Source of the DNA: Gorsachius magnificus
Taxonomy: Eukaryota > Chordata > Aves > Pelecaniformes > Ardeidae
Assembly: GCA_034008185.1 (NCBI GenBank)
Contig: CM067086.1
Coordinates: 69,300,286 to 69,364,285 of the forward strand
Reading direction: 5' to 3'
Length of the DNA: 64,000 nt
The notes below the pieces were generated by a model that did not search any database, had not been told where the DNA came from, and saw nothing but the letters and a program-made list of their open reading frames with translations. The translations under genes and the position numbers were made by a program. Positions 24,102-35,726 of this stretch are shown piece by piece. Position 1 is the first letter of the stretch. The number at the start of each line of letters is the position of its first letter.

Positions 24102-25072
24102 TCACAGAATCATGGAATCCCAGACTGGCAGGGGCTGGCAGGGCCCTCCAGAGCTCACCCAGTCCCACCCCCCTGCTCAAGTAGCCTCACCCAGAGCAGG
24201 GGGCACAGGACAGCGGCCAGGCGGGGGTTGAAGATCTCCAGTGAAGGAGACTCCACAGCCCCCCTGGGCAGCCTGGGCCAGGGCTCCATCACCCTCACAG
24301 TCAACAAGTTCTTCCTCCTGTTCAACTGGAACCTCTTCTGCTTCAGGTTGTGCCCATGGCCCCTTGTCCTGGGCTGGGCACCACTGAGAAGAGTCTGGCT
24401 CTGTCCTCGTGACCCCCACCCTTGAGATATTTGTAGGTGGTGATGAGATCCCCTCTCAGCCTGCTCTTCTCCAGGCTGGACAAGCCCAGCTCTCTCAGCC
24501 TTTCCTCCTAGGGGAGATGCTCCAGTCCCCCCATCATCCTTATTTCCCTCCTCTGGACTCTCCCCAGGAGTTCCTCATCCTTCTTGAACTGGGGAGCCCA
24601 GAACTGGACACAGTGCTCCAGGTGGGGTCTCAGCAGGGCAGAGTAGAGGGGGAGGAGAACCTCCCTAACCCTGCTGGTCACGCTCCTCTGAATGCACCCC
24701 AGGGTGCCATTGGCCTTCTTGGCAACCAGGGCACCCTGCTGGCTCATGGTCAGCTTGTCGTCCACCAGGACTCCCAGGTCCCTCTGGGCAGAGCTGCTTC
24801 CCAGCAGGTCAGCCCCCAGCCTGTACTGGTGCATGGGGTTCAACCTCCCCAGGGGCAGCACTCAACACTTGCCCGTTGAGCTTCATCAGGTTCCTCTCCG
24901 CCCAACCCTCCAGCCTGTCCAGGCTGAATGGCAACACAGCCTTCCCCTGGATCAGCCACTCCTCCCAGTTGTGTGTCGTTGGTGAACTTGCTGAGGGTGC
25001 ACTCTGTCCCCTCATCCAGGTCATTGATGAAGAAGTTGAACAAGACTGGGCCGAGTCCTGAGCCCTGCATCT
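24102..25072 (-). mobile_element. CR1 LINE fragment, about 970 bp, reaching the reverse transcriptase
   Basis: The longest CR1 in the window. In antisense it runs from the 3' tail (CACAGAATCATGGAATCCCAG) through the full C-terminal region into the reverse transcriptase. Near 24990-25070 it encodes [19 protein letters not shown], the motif B' block. The 5' break lies close to 25072, where sister CR1 sequence (VTSGVPQGS) is replaced by unrelated bases. Confidence 0.94.
24508..25072 (-). pseudogene. CR1 ORF2 remnant, frameshifted, catalytic motif changed
   Basis: Minus-strand coding remnant of CR1 ORF2. The part from 24508 to 24861 is one frame carrying residues like QRDLGVLVDDKLTMSQQ and [15 protein letters not shown] and ends at a stop after GGLEHLP. 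The part from about 24900 to 25072 carries the reverse transcriptase end in other frames, with at least two frameshifts between. The site that reads FADD in active CR1 (the two catalytic aspartates) reads FTND here (24975-24986), so the enzyme part is dead even apart from the frameshifts. Confidence 0.85.
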
Positions 25073-26904
25073 CCCCAGCCGAGTCAGCTCTGCTGGTGGA
25101 AAGCTCGCTCTGACTTGCCCGAGGCAGAAACATGGTGATGGCCTCAGTCCTTCCAAATGCCGCATTTTTTTCTTTATTTTAGCATAACAGCCATCCTGAC
25201 ATTTAAAGTCCCTGCTGAGTCATGGCTTAAATTTAAATAGGAGGTCATTCAGGGTTTATTCTGAATACCTGCGATTCCTCACACCCGTTATCCCTGCAAA
25301 CCCTATAAATGCTGTAAAATACAGGAGGCCCATTTCTGAGAAATACTAATGCCACTAATCAAATTAATATTTAACCCCATTATATTAAAATTATGAGATA
25401 TATACACAGATTGCAAGGTTAATTGTATTTTACGAATAGGCTCCTCTGCAAGCAACAGAGTATGCACGCTGCTAGAAATGCGCGTGACTGATTATGATCA
25501 AACCCAATCTTTTTTTCTAGTTCAAATTCCAAATACAGTTGGCTTATTAAACATTTTGTAAATTCATTTATGCAGCAAGCACCCGACATCCATTTAGCGT
25601 ACCACAAAGGTCGTATTTTATAGTAAGACTGTAAATCTTATCATCATTCTAGAGAACTGTAAATCTGCAAGCAAGAAGAAGCAAGCTCACATTTACAGAA
25701 GAGGTAGACGTGGTTATATACCCCTGAAAGAAATTGGACCAGCTTCCCCGCGAGTATCCACAGGGATGACACCAGCTGAGGGTTGAGTCTGACATCGTAT
25801 TTGTCAGCCGCTCCATCAGCTTGATGCCACTTGTCCACTGGATGGTGGCAACCATGGGCTAGGCAAGCTAGTTATGAAGAGTTGGTTGAATAATTCAAAG
25901 GGATATCAATGTATTCAACCAAAACAATGGCAGAATTTGGGAAATCTTATTTTCCTCTGCATCCCCAGTTTTGCATTAACATGAGTGACAGCAGATTTGT
26001 GCCGACGTCAATGAGATGAATCAAGCCAAGCAGTCATGGAGAGCCAAACAGAGTTCGAGCCATCCCCGTAAGCTACCCTGAAATACAAATATACAACCCC
26101 CAAAATCAGGAGAACAAAAGCACTGTACCATGAACCTGCAAAACAGCTCTTGGATCAAGCTGACTGCCGCCTGGAGAGATGGAAGGGAAACTTAACTCAA
26201 TTTGTGAAGAAAACAAGCGAGTTTGTGATCCAGATATTTTTGCAGATTCAGTCTCCTACCTACTTTTTACCACTGTTTTGTTTATCGTCGTAATAACCTT
26301 AAAGAAGCCGTATTAGCAACTAAAAAAAAGCAAGCATTTAATAAAGGAGGTCCCCGACACATCCGCAATGCCATCAATAATCCTGCCAAGCAAATAAGAA
26401 AAGGTGTCTATTCTGAACGGTGGCAGAGGGACTGCAGGTGACAACAGAAACTGTGCAAGGCCAAAAACCTGAAATCCAGTTCCCTGAACTCCAGCTGGCA
26501 AACACATTCTTGGCAGCAGCGGTTGTCAGAGCTTTGCACAGAGACAGGGTTTGAGAGGGGTCTGGTTAGATGAAAAAATAATTGACGCCGACAGAGCAGG
26601 CAGGGCAATGCGGAACCTTCCCCGTGAAAGGTGCTGCTTGCCATGCTTCGGGACAGATATAAAAACTGAAAAACATACAGGCTGGCTGTGTGAAAGAGGC
26701 AGCGAGACAGCACTGCCACATACCGTGGAACGTGATGTAATGATGACAGCTCGGCACGGAGAGCTACCACAAAAGCCACCATGCCCAAAAAATACAGAGC
26801 GCTGCCCCAGAACTGAATCGGGGGCACAGGACTCAAAACCTCTACTCTGCTATGGCTTGGGAGAAAGGGAGAGGGAGGAAAATCTCTCTCCTGGCTTATA
26901 ACAG
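25073..26904. other. Unique AT-rich DNA, no gene seen
   Basis: The stretch 25180-25640 is AT-rich and repeat-free with many TAAT/ATTA cores. 26408-26965 has open frames on both strands (185 codons minus strand) with no recognisable domain; the longer one runs into the LTR that starts at 26905. Confidence 0.5.
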
Positions 26905-27475
26905 TGTTGTGGTTTAATCCCGGCTGGCAGCCCCCCCCAGCCGCTCGCTCATTGTCCCCCCCCACAGTGGGATGGGGGAGAGAATCGGAAGGGTAAAAGT
27001 GAGGAAACTCATGGGCTGAGATAAAGACAGTTTAATAGGGAAAGCAGAAGCTGTGCACAAGCAAAGCAAAGCAAGGGATTCATTCCCTGCTTCCCATGGC
27101 AGGCGGGTGCTCAGCCATCCCCAGGACAGCCGGGCTCCATCATGCGTAACGGTGACTGGGGCAGACAAACGCCATCGCTCCCAACATCCCTCCCTGCCTT
27201 CTTCTTCCCCCAGTTTCTATACTGGGCATGAGGCCCCATGGTCTGGAATAGCCCTGGGGCCAGTTGGGGTCGGCTGTCCTGGCCGAGCCCCCTCCCAGCT
27301 CCTTGTGCCCCTGGCAGAGCTGAGAGCTGAGAAGTCCTTGGCCAGTCCAAGCACCACCCAGCAACAACCAAACCATCAGTGAGTTATCAACACTCTTCTA
27401 GTACTAAATCCAAACCACAGCACCGTACCAGCTACTAGGAAGAAAATTAACTCTGTCCCAGCCGAAACCAGGACA
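26905..27475 (-). mobile_element. Solo LTR of an avian endogenous retrovirus, no matching target duplication
   Basis: On the plus strand it starts TGTTGTGG and ends CCAGGACA, giving imperfect inverted termini and 571 bp. The polyadenylation signal ATTAAA is read on the minus strand (27031-27036), fixing orientation. It is very similar to 59755-60327, nearly identical through the central 300 bases. The five bases on either side (AACAG and AGCAC) do not match. No internal retroviral sequence is attached. The open frames inside (27053-27382 plus, 27111-27376 minus) also exist in the 59.8-kb copy and reflect the shared sequence, not a gene. Confidence 0.88.
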
Positions 27476-28352
27476 AGCACATCCCTCCCAGTGCAGAGGA
27501 AGGAGAATACAGCCCTGCACTTCGCTGGCTGGCAAAATGCAAACAATTGTTGGCAATTGGCAGAAAACACATGCCAGAATTTTCCAGATGGATGGAAAAG
27601 CAGAAAATCAAGGTCCAAATTTAGCAATTTACCCTTCCATTTCTTCTGTGTAAGAAATTTTTCATTTTGTGTTTCCTTCGCCCGTGAGCAGGATGCAGGA
27701 AGCAGAAGAGAGACACACACTGCGTTCCTGTTCTCCGTTCCTCAAGTCCTCACGAGATGCCTCTGCTTCACAAAGTCTGGGAGAAGATAAGCTCTGTTTA
27801 CTCTCTCAACTTAACCCCAGGCTTAACACCAAGCATTTGGGATGGGAACTGTAACGCTTCTCTGCCTGGAGTTGATTTCCCTATTAAGTGACCAGCAGAG
27901 CTTCGTCCATTCCCCCCGGCGGCGTGGGAGCAGCGCCAGTCCCCAGCAAGCCAGCATGCACTTCGAGGGAGGGCGGCACGCTCGGTGATGGGAGAGAGGC
28001 GTGATGGGATGCACCAGTGCTTTTCAGAGGCTGCGAATCCTCCTAAACGTGCCTGCTTCGTGAATCCAATATTAATAATGTTTTCCCTGTATTTTCTCAT
28101 GCCTGCCTTCTTTCTACAACTACTTGTTTTCTCGACCCGTCCACACCAGAGAGCAGCCAGACTGCTTTCAAGTCATGAGCGTGGCGATGGTGTACTTCAA
28201 AGTCAGAGGCAATTCCAGCAGGGGAGAGCATGAAGAAGGTTGCTGCCCACGTCAGACATGGTGTCAGCGCATTTCATGCGCAGTCTGGGATTGAAACTGC
28301 TGCTTCAGGCTTACACGGCATCGTTTCAAACGCGCTGTGCAGCCCACGCTTA
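27476..28352. other. Unique DNA, no gene recognised
   Basis: No repeat or exon identified. Short open frames up to about 114 codons are without family resemblance. Confidence 0.5.
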
Positions 28353-28897
28353 TGCAATATTGCATCCAGCTCGGGAGCCCTCAGCACAAGGAGGACATGG
28401 ACCTGTTGGAGCGGGGCCAGGGGAGGGCTACTAAAATGCTCCGAGGGCTGGAGCCCCTCTGCTCTGAGGCCAGGCTGGGAGAGTTGGGGGTGTTCAGCCT
28501 GGAGCAGAGGAGGCTGCGGGCAGAGCTGAGTGCGGCCGCTCAGGGCTTCAAGGGGGCCCAGAGGAAAGGGGGGGACAAGCTTTTTAGCAGGGCCAGCTGG
28601 GACAGGACAAGGGGGGATGGCTTTAAACTGAAGCAGGGGAAGGTTAGACTGGATCTAAGGCAGAAATTCTTTCCAGTGAGGGTGGTGAAACCCTGGCAGG
28701 GGTTGCCCAGAGAGGGGGTGGAGGCCCCATCCCTGGGACCATTCCAGGCCAGGTTGGAGGGGGCTGTGAGCAACCTGATGTGGTTCAAGGTGTCCCTGCT
28801 CCTGCAGGGGGGTTGGGCTGGGTGACCTCTAGGGGTCCCTTCCCACCCAAAACATTCTGTGATTCTATGATTCTATGATTCTATGATTCTATGATTA
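28353..28897 (+). mobile_element. CR1 LINE 3' fragment with long octamer tail
   Basis: It starts near CATCCAGCTCGGGAGCCC and encodes in one frame the ORF2 end (MDLLERGQGRATKMLRGLEP, then [17 protein letters not shown]) to about 28825. It ends with GGGTCCCTTCCCACCC and an extended tail of four to five ATTCTATG-type octamers (28851-28896). It is nearly identical to the copy at 45898-46589 and gives the 3' half of the mosaic at 52.9 kb. The open frame and intact tail suggest a relatively young insertion. Confidence 0.95.
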
Positions 28898-29251
28898 CCA
28901 CGTACATACTCAAGGGGCAGCAAGCAGTACATAATTAAAATCAAACTTTTAGCAGTTGACAACCAATCCTTTGGCTACAAATGCTATTTGTTAACATTCG
29001 ATTGTCAAAAATGGACGCTTACAGCAATTTCTGTACACAAAGTCAACACCACCTGGAGGGTACGTGCTCCTGGTCACGCACTAGGCAAAGGCAGGCTGAA
29101 GGTCTCAGCACTCGGATCTGGCTGGAAGACACCAGTGGATTACGCGAGCGGTGCCATGTAGAAGCACTGCAGCGGAGTGTGAATGATGAAGGCACGCTAC
29201 GGACTAAACCCCTCTGCCTCTAGCATCCCCCCTAGCTTGTTTTCTTTTTTC

Positions 29252-29265
29252 TTTTTTTTTTTTTT
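29252..29265. repeat. Poly-T tract, 14 bases
   Basis: A T14 homopolymer within a longer T-rich segment (29240-29270). No retroposed gene body is seen next to it. Confidence 0.85.
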
Positions 29266-29941
29266 AATTTAAAGGAAAACCATTAACAAAACCAAGGTAC
29301 TTGAATTACTCAGGATTCCGGGCCAATAGCTGTCAGAAAGCAAACGCGGTGTGACCTGTAGCTGGAGGAGGGTGTAGCATTAGGACACTAATGGTTGCAA
29401 GATGCAAATTGCTGCCACGAAGCGAGCTGCATTTCCACCTGCCTTTACCTCTGCAATTTCCTCAAACAACTCCATCTGCCAATTAACTGCAAAGAGTCAT
29501 GCTGCCACCATTTTGACCCAAAGCTCTTAGAGGTTGTAAAAAAGTTGGTACGTTTGTTTCCAAAACTGTCGTTGAGCTTTTATTTTCTTTTAATTTTTTT
29601 TTTTCCCCATGAAGGGAAAGTTTTCTTTTTTCCCCCCCTCCATCTTGCAGGGGCAAAGTTGCATTGCAGTTCCCCAAACTATCACAACTGGACGGGCGGG
29701 CTGGACTGCTGGTTGGCATTGCTGAAATAATTGTCTTACTCTTTCTAGCTTTCTGGTTCCATGCACACTTGGACCCTGTGAAGTGCCCAAGTTACTAGTT
29801 GCCGTCAACCAGTGCGCTTCAAGGTATAGAGCTGACATCTGCACTGGGAGTGGCCTCCTGTGCATCACCTCACCCAAGCAATGCCTGTAGAAGTACCCAA
29901 CAAAGAGGTGCATCAACCCAACAGGCTTCACACATCATCCA

Positions 29942-30186
29942 TGCCACCACGGAGTCAGGCTGACCTTCATGCAACCATGGAGTCAGGCTGCTCTCCATGA
30001 AACCACAGAGTCAGGCTCTCTCCATCCACCACGGAGTCAGTTTCCATCCAACCACGGAGTCAGGCTGACCTTCATGTCACCATGGAGTCAGGCTGCTCTC
30101 CATCCACCACGAGTCAGGCTCTCTCCTACAACCACGGAGTCAGCTCCTTCATGCCACCAGGAGTCAGGCTGCTCTTCATGCAACCT
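29942..30186. repeat. Minisatellite, about 9 units of 23-28 bp, core GGAGTCAGG
   Basis: The core GAGTCAG recurs at 29952, 29980, 30008, 30034, 30057, 30085, 30111, 30137 and 30161, that is at steps of 28, 28, 26, 23, 28, 26, 26 and 24 bases. The fullest unit reads CAACCACGGAGTCAGGCTG then CTCTTCATG. Unit lengths vary by small deletions, so it is an aged, imperfect array. A 142-codon plus frame (29969-30397) crosses it but is not credible as a gene. Confidence 0.92.
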
Positions 30187-33183
30187 GGGTGCTGAGCTTT
30201 GGCTGCTCTTGCAGGGTTTCCCCCAGCAGAGATATGGGAAAATTTGGATAGAGCTTAGAGAATTGCCTATAGATTTAGGTGGCCTGCTCTTCCCTTGGTA
30301 CGTAACCCAAGTTGAAGGAAGCCTTTGCTGTTACACATCATGGAACCACATGCTGTTAAAACTGAATGTGGCTTCAAAGACCATGGCTGATCTTTGAAGT
30401 ATCATACTGAGAATCCCCAGTAACCCTAGATTCTCCCCAGTTAACACACACTGCAGCCAAACCGCTCTTCCAGCCAGCTTGCTGTGACCCAGCTCCACCA
30501 CTCTCAGAGGAGATGGCTGGTCACTGGAATGAGCCAGCAAAGAAATGAAGCTGAGAGTACAACCAGCCTTCAGCATACACTACTAAATTAGAAGATAGCT
30601 CCTTCCTTGCAGCAGTGTCATGATCTGTTGGTTGTGCTTGCCAAAGCCGTGGAATGTGACTCTACCCAAGAAGCCCTCACTTATGGACACACATCGACGC
30701 TAACAAGAAGAAAAAGATAACCCAGAATTCCTTGATTCCTGCAACACCTAGATGAGGCTGGTGATGCACTTGGAGATCGGTCCATAGTTCTGCACTGGTG
30801 GGACCTCCTGCTCAAGTGAGTACTGGTTTTGTGACTGAGCAATTCAAAACTACGGACTGACAAGAGAGGAAAAAAGCTTTACAGTTGCACTTGCAGTGTC
30901 CTTCCCTACATGCAAAGGGCTTTTCATTAGTTCTTAGATTAATTTCCTCATTCCCCTCAAACTACAATGCATAGAGATTAATTTATTACAGGTTTTGTAT
31001 TAGTCAAACAGTCTTAAAAACCACTGATGAAAAAAAAAAGACTTTGAGGCCAATTCCTAATGAGAGCTTGTGTCATCTCTAAACTTCTATTGAACTTCCA
31101 GATCCCCTTTGAAGGAGCAAAGTATTTTAAAAAGTTTCCGAAGGTGACATAAAACTTTCAGTTTTATACATTTTACAATAAACCATATTTTTCTGCTGAA
31201 CCCATGTAGAGATCTGAAACTATCAAGCAACAAGTCTGCCTATTAAAGCCCCCGTCTTTTGTTGGATATTTCGCTGGCATTAACTAGGAAATTGCTCGGC
31301 TCCATTGTCGATAAGATAAATGTGTTCTCCCTGGAAAATCTGAGCAGATTTTAATAGCAGATTCCGCCTCGTAGTTTCTTGTTTCTTTCTAGATATACCG
31401 TAATGGTATCTGCTTTGAAGTTCTTTATCTTGCTTTATCCTTTCTTCTTTAAGGAGCAATTTCTTGTTATTTCTAGTGCTGGAACTAGCCTTTATGTAGA
31501 AGAAGTCTGAAAGTACAAAGAATAAAAGTGTCCAGCCTTGCAGAACTGTGAGCATCCATCTAATAGAAACGTCTGCAGTTTTTCAAAAACAGTGAAACCA
31601 TGTTACTGCTTTTCAAGTCTCCCCGGACTGTCGATGCATTGTGGAACGTAGTCCTAGAATGACATCTTGGTTTTGCTTTCAGTCTCTCTGGGCCCAACCC
31701 CAGGGAGGACTGAGTGCTCTTGATGCGAAGCATCTGTAGCTGTAAATACAATCTGGATAGCCACTGAAGAGACTTTTGAGCAGCCGCTGGGAAGTGAAAA
31801 CCAGACCCAACTCTATCCAAAAGGGAAACGTGACAAGTCCGCATTTTCTACCGTAGAAATACAAAGTTTTCACAAAAGCCGTTGCGCTACCATTTTGTAG
31901 TGAGAAGATACCAGAGAGCCTGGGTATCCATTCAGCCTGCTAGAGCACCAGCCAGAGGAGATGGCTGCTTTCCCAGGCTGGTTGTCCTCCTGTGAGCCGA
32001 CCCAGGTGGACCACCAACCCACACGGAACAATCCAGGCGGGGAAGACTGCTCAGCTACGCCACTAAAATGGGTATGGAGCCCTTCAGATTTCCAAGACCT
32101 TCTGCAGGCACGTGAACAAGAACAGAGCCGTAGTCTAGGTCTAAGACAAGTAGGCAGTGCATTAAGATGGGCAGCCCCAGGCCTGGACTCTTCTCAGGCA
32201 GCTTTGGGAAGCTAGCCGAGGAGGCTGAGTGAGAAACACGGCATTCTCAGCATCCCACTGTAACCCATGCTGTGGGAAAATGCAGATACCTGCCAGCAGC
32301 ACCGACCCACTGGCGATCAGAGCATCCTCCGAGGTGGCCTATTGCTCCCCATTGGCAGAAGAGAGATCAACCCAGGTCTTGGGATCTTTCCTTAGCATCT
32401 TCAATGTCCCTTCCAAATCCATGATTTTACTTTCTCTTCACTCAGTGGTAACACATAGACCTTGCTTGGGATGCTTGGCCTTACCAATTGCCCTTGTGGC
32501 ATCCAACGACAGCCTCTCTTTGGGGGCACCAGCTCAGGTGATCCAAGGTCCTGCACACAGCAGGAACGGACACAGCAGCTGGAGGTTTCACACCTGCTAT
32601 TCACTAGAAACACTGCAAAGTCACTTATTATTTGGCAAAGAGGACAGCCTTTGCTGGGGTAAGGCAGGAAGGAAGAAAGCAGGGACCTACCCTGGCTTAT
32701 AAAAGATCCATTCTCATGTTCACTTTCCAGTTTGTCCCAGGGGTGTTTCCCAGTGGAAGCGGTCTGCATCCCGCAGTGCGCTCCGCTGGCGGTGTCCCAC
32801 GGGGCGGGCTGCAGGCTTTCAGCACAGGCACTTTTAGCACTTCCAGCAGTGCAAACCCCACTTGGAGATGGAAATGGCAGGTGGGCTACAGAATTGCTGT
32901 GCCAGTATTAGCTACTAACGTGAGCATTAAGAGAAAATACCTTTTTTTCCCTAAAATATTTAGGATAGAACACATATATATTTATTACTTTTCATCAAAC
33001 AGGAATGAGACAGTTCTTCTTGCTTCAGCTTTTGGAAACCAAAACAGATCTGGCCTGACAACTGCTACACGCTTTCCTTCCAGAAAGGAAAAAAAAAGAT
33101 CTTGGGGAACAATAAATGTTCCACAGGATATGGTTTGGGAACCACTACCAGATATGGGCTCAGTATGCCAACAGGAATTAAAG

Positions 33184-33304
33184 TCAGCAAATCCAGGCAA
33201 GACCTGAGACAGTCCTGGGCAACCTGCGCCAGCTGACCCTGCTCGGGCAGGAGCTTGGGCTAGATCATCTCAAGAGGTCCTGTCCAACCTCAGTGATTCG
33301 GTCA
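33184..33304 (+). mobile_element. CR1 LINE 3' end, old
   Basis: The CR1 3' terminus is recognisable: CAGTCCTGGGCAACCTGCG, CTGACCCTGCTCGGGCAGG, GGGCTAGATCATCTCAAGAG, GTCCTGTCCAACCTC and a decayed AGTGATTCGG tail. The 5' limit is uncertain by some tens of bases. Confidence 0.85.
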
Positions 33305-33875
33305 TAAAGAATAATGAGGGACTGAAATTAGAAAATAGCCATGTGCTTTGCTAGCTAATAGAAACGTGCACTTCTGTGCACTTTTTGTGTATACCCATCA
33401 GCATACATACTGAATGGACTCTGACTGAAATCTATGTAAGATCACAAGACAGAGTCGATCATCCTTCATCCTTCCACATACGCTACCTGGATGCCAGGTT
33501 CAGACAAGCTGTTTGGGCACCTAACTCCTCTTGTACCTGCTTCCCAGAATAAAACCTGCCTGTGAAGAACTGGAGTTCCCTGCCAACACAAACCATGGCA
33601 GGCCGCGCCGTGCCTCCAGGAAAAATTCAGATGAGAACGGTGCCCCTGCGGGCATCTCCGAAGCACAATCCCACCAAAGCAAAACCCATTTGATACAGGT
33701 TATGCCCTCCATGCTTGGGGCTGTGCTCGACACGAGTGGGAAGGTCTGGCTTTCCTGATCTTAGGCATAGTCCTGTTCAGTACTTGTGCCTTGAGGCTTT
33801 GTTCAACCAACGACGTGTGACCTCAAGTGCTCTGTGAATAGAGGATCAGGCATGGTATAGGATGAAAAATTTATA
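33305..33875. other. Unique DNA, no gene seen
   Basis: No repeat or coding exon recognised. Confidence 0.5.
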
Positions 33876-34087
33876 TGAAAAATTTCTTCCCCAAAAGGGC
33901 TGTCAAGCACTGGAAGGGGCTGCCCAGGGAAGGGGTCGAGTCCCCAGCCCTGGGGGGATTTAACAGCCGGGCAGAGGCGGTGCTGAGGGCCAGGGTTTGG
34001 GGGTGGGATGGCAGGGGTAGGGGAACGGTTGGGCTGGGGGAGCTGAAAGGGCTTTGCCAACCTGAACGAGTCTATGATTCTGTGATT
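33876..34087 (+). mobile_element. CR1 LINE 3' fragment, about 210 bp
   Basis: It begins at AATTTCTTCCCCAAAAGGG and continues with CTGTCAAGCACTGGAAGGGG, GGGTCGAGTCCCCAGCCC and ATTTAACAGCCGGGCAG, ending TTTGCCAACCTGAACG and GATTCTGTGATTA. Same subfamily as 11608-12101 and 44888-45347. Confidence 0.93.
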
Positions 34088-35726
34088 ACTAACCAGCTAC
34101 GGCTGCTGAGAGACACGGACACTGGCGTATGACTGTGGCCCATGGGGAGGCTCAGCCCACGAGAGAGTCCTCACGCTCTGGCCACCAGTGCCTGTTTCTT
34201 TCGTCTTTTACTTGTCCTTTCTGTTTGGACCATACGCTCCCCCATGTTCTCTTTTTAAACCATGTCATTCATTTTACTTGGTCCCGTAGCATAAGAAAGG
34301 GTAACGGCGATCGTCGCAGCAGCTCCGCAGCGAGGAGCAGGGTTCCTGCAGCCCCCTGACATTGCTGAAGGGCAAACAGAAGCGTACCCACGTGCAAGGA
34401 AGATTCTGCCATTTTATTCCCTGAGAGTAAACAAAATTACTTATTCTTAAAAAATGAAAAGGTAATCACACTCTTTTCAAACTGTGTGAAAGGATGGGAA
34501 CTGGATCCCTGTTCCTCAGACATTCATCAAACCCAGACTCGATTTAATGATGTTAACAGTCATCCTTAGCTTTTACAATCATTCAAAGGGCTTCGACTGA
34601 AGTTATTTGATCTCAGGCTTTTTGTTCACTTTTCAGCAGTATTTTAGAGAGTCTATAATGTCTGAGAAGCTTCATGTTCTGAATAGGGAAGGAATCACAG
34701 GACTAATATTACTATTTATTACTTTTTTCCTACTCAGTCAAACTTAAATTACATGCACAAAACTTCAGGATGATATGAGGCACATAAACGTCCATATTTC
34801 CTATTTTGATTAGTCACAGAAGAAAGTAAATCATGAGCTTGTCTATATAAGTTGCCAAGCTGCTGACAAAGTCTTTCAGGAATAACGCTGAAAAATAATG
34901 AAGTCTAGTTATGAATGAAGTTTGTGTCAAGGTAAGACAGCATTCCCTTCAGCATTATAAACAGTGCTTTGATGAAAGTTTCATAAATGGTTTAATTTTT
35001 CTCTTTTATCTTCTCCCACACTCTCCTCTCTGCAGCATCCACAGAGGAACAGATGGTTCAGGAGTCAGGAGATCCCGCTTGAAGATTACAGGCAAAGGTT
35101 TCTCATGCTTGTTGGAGGAGAGGGAGTTCAGTTGTAGGGATCAGATATGACCAGAGAGACTACACAGGGACACTCCCAGGGACAAGAGGTAGAGAAGATA
35201 CAAACAGCGTCTTCACTTGGACAGAAGCAGCTTCGCAGAAGCTACCGGTCTGCACGCGACTCCCACCGTCCTCTGGCGGAACCGCGCTGCTCTGCGGGAA
35301 GGGTTGAGTGTTCACTGAGATGTAACCGGGGGGAGGAAAAACACCCTCTGAAATGGAAATTATGGCACTGAACTTCAGAGAGAGGACACTGGGATCCTAG
35401 CCTTTCTCTGTTAATGTTTATTTATAAGTGGAGGTGTGCTACCACAAGAGATTGAGGGCTTGCCTAGCTCCAGAAATCCTCTAGCCCTGTGACTCAAGAG
35501 CTGCTTGGGAAATGACAGTTCACAACCATTCATTGGTGTCACCTACTGGTGGTCTTCATCTCCATATCCCCCTCTGCTCTAGGGACTCAACTTCAAGCTC
35601 GTCCCTCCGACCTGTACCACAGTCCCACCTTCAGCACCTCCTTTTTTCTTCCTATTTTTTTGAAAAATTTGCCTTGCTCACTCTCTGTCCTCCTCCACGC
35701 AGTTCAGGAGCAGTGTGGAGACTTGT
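34088..35726. other. Unique DNA, no gene recognised
   Basis: About 1.6 kb. 34380-34900 is AT-rich and repeat-free. Nothing else identified. Confidence 0.5.

Larger units (their letters stand above)
28898..33183. other. Unique DNA with one minisatellite and poly-T runs
   Basis: Over 4 kb without a CR1 or LTR that I recognise. It contains a T14 run (29252-29265), a T-rich stretch at 29580-29630 and the 26-28-bp minisatellite at 29942-30186. A 191-codon plus-strand frame at 32632-33207 has no recognised domain. Much of 30880-31560 is AT-rich unique DNA. Confidence 0.5.

Noticed and set aside
27053..27382. 109-codon frame also present in the 59.8-kb LTR (59905-60234)
   Set aside because: Shared because the two LTRs are nearly the same sequence, and antisense to the LTR. 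Sharing between copies of one repeat is not evidence of coding.
29942..30186. Possible CRISPR-like repeat array
   Set aside because: Units are contiguous with no unique spacers, lengths drift, and the genome is eukaryotic: a minisatellite.
32632..33207. 191-codon plus-strand frame
   Set aside because: No domain; runs into the start of a CR1 3' end and across AT-rich DNA. Treated as chance.
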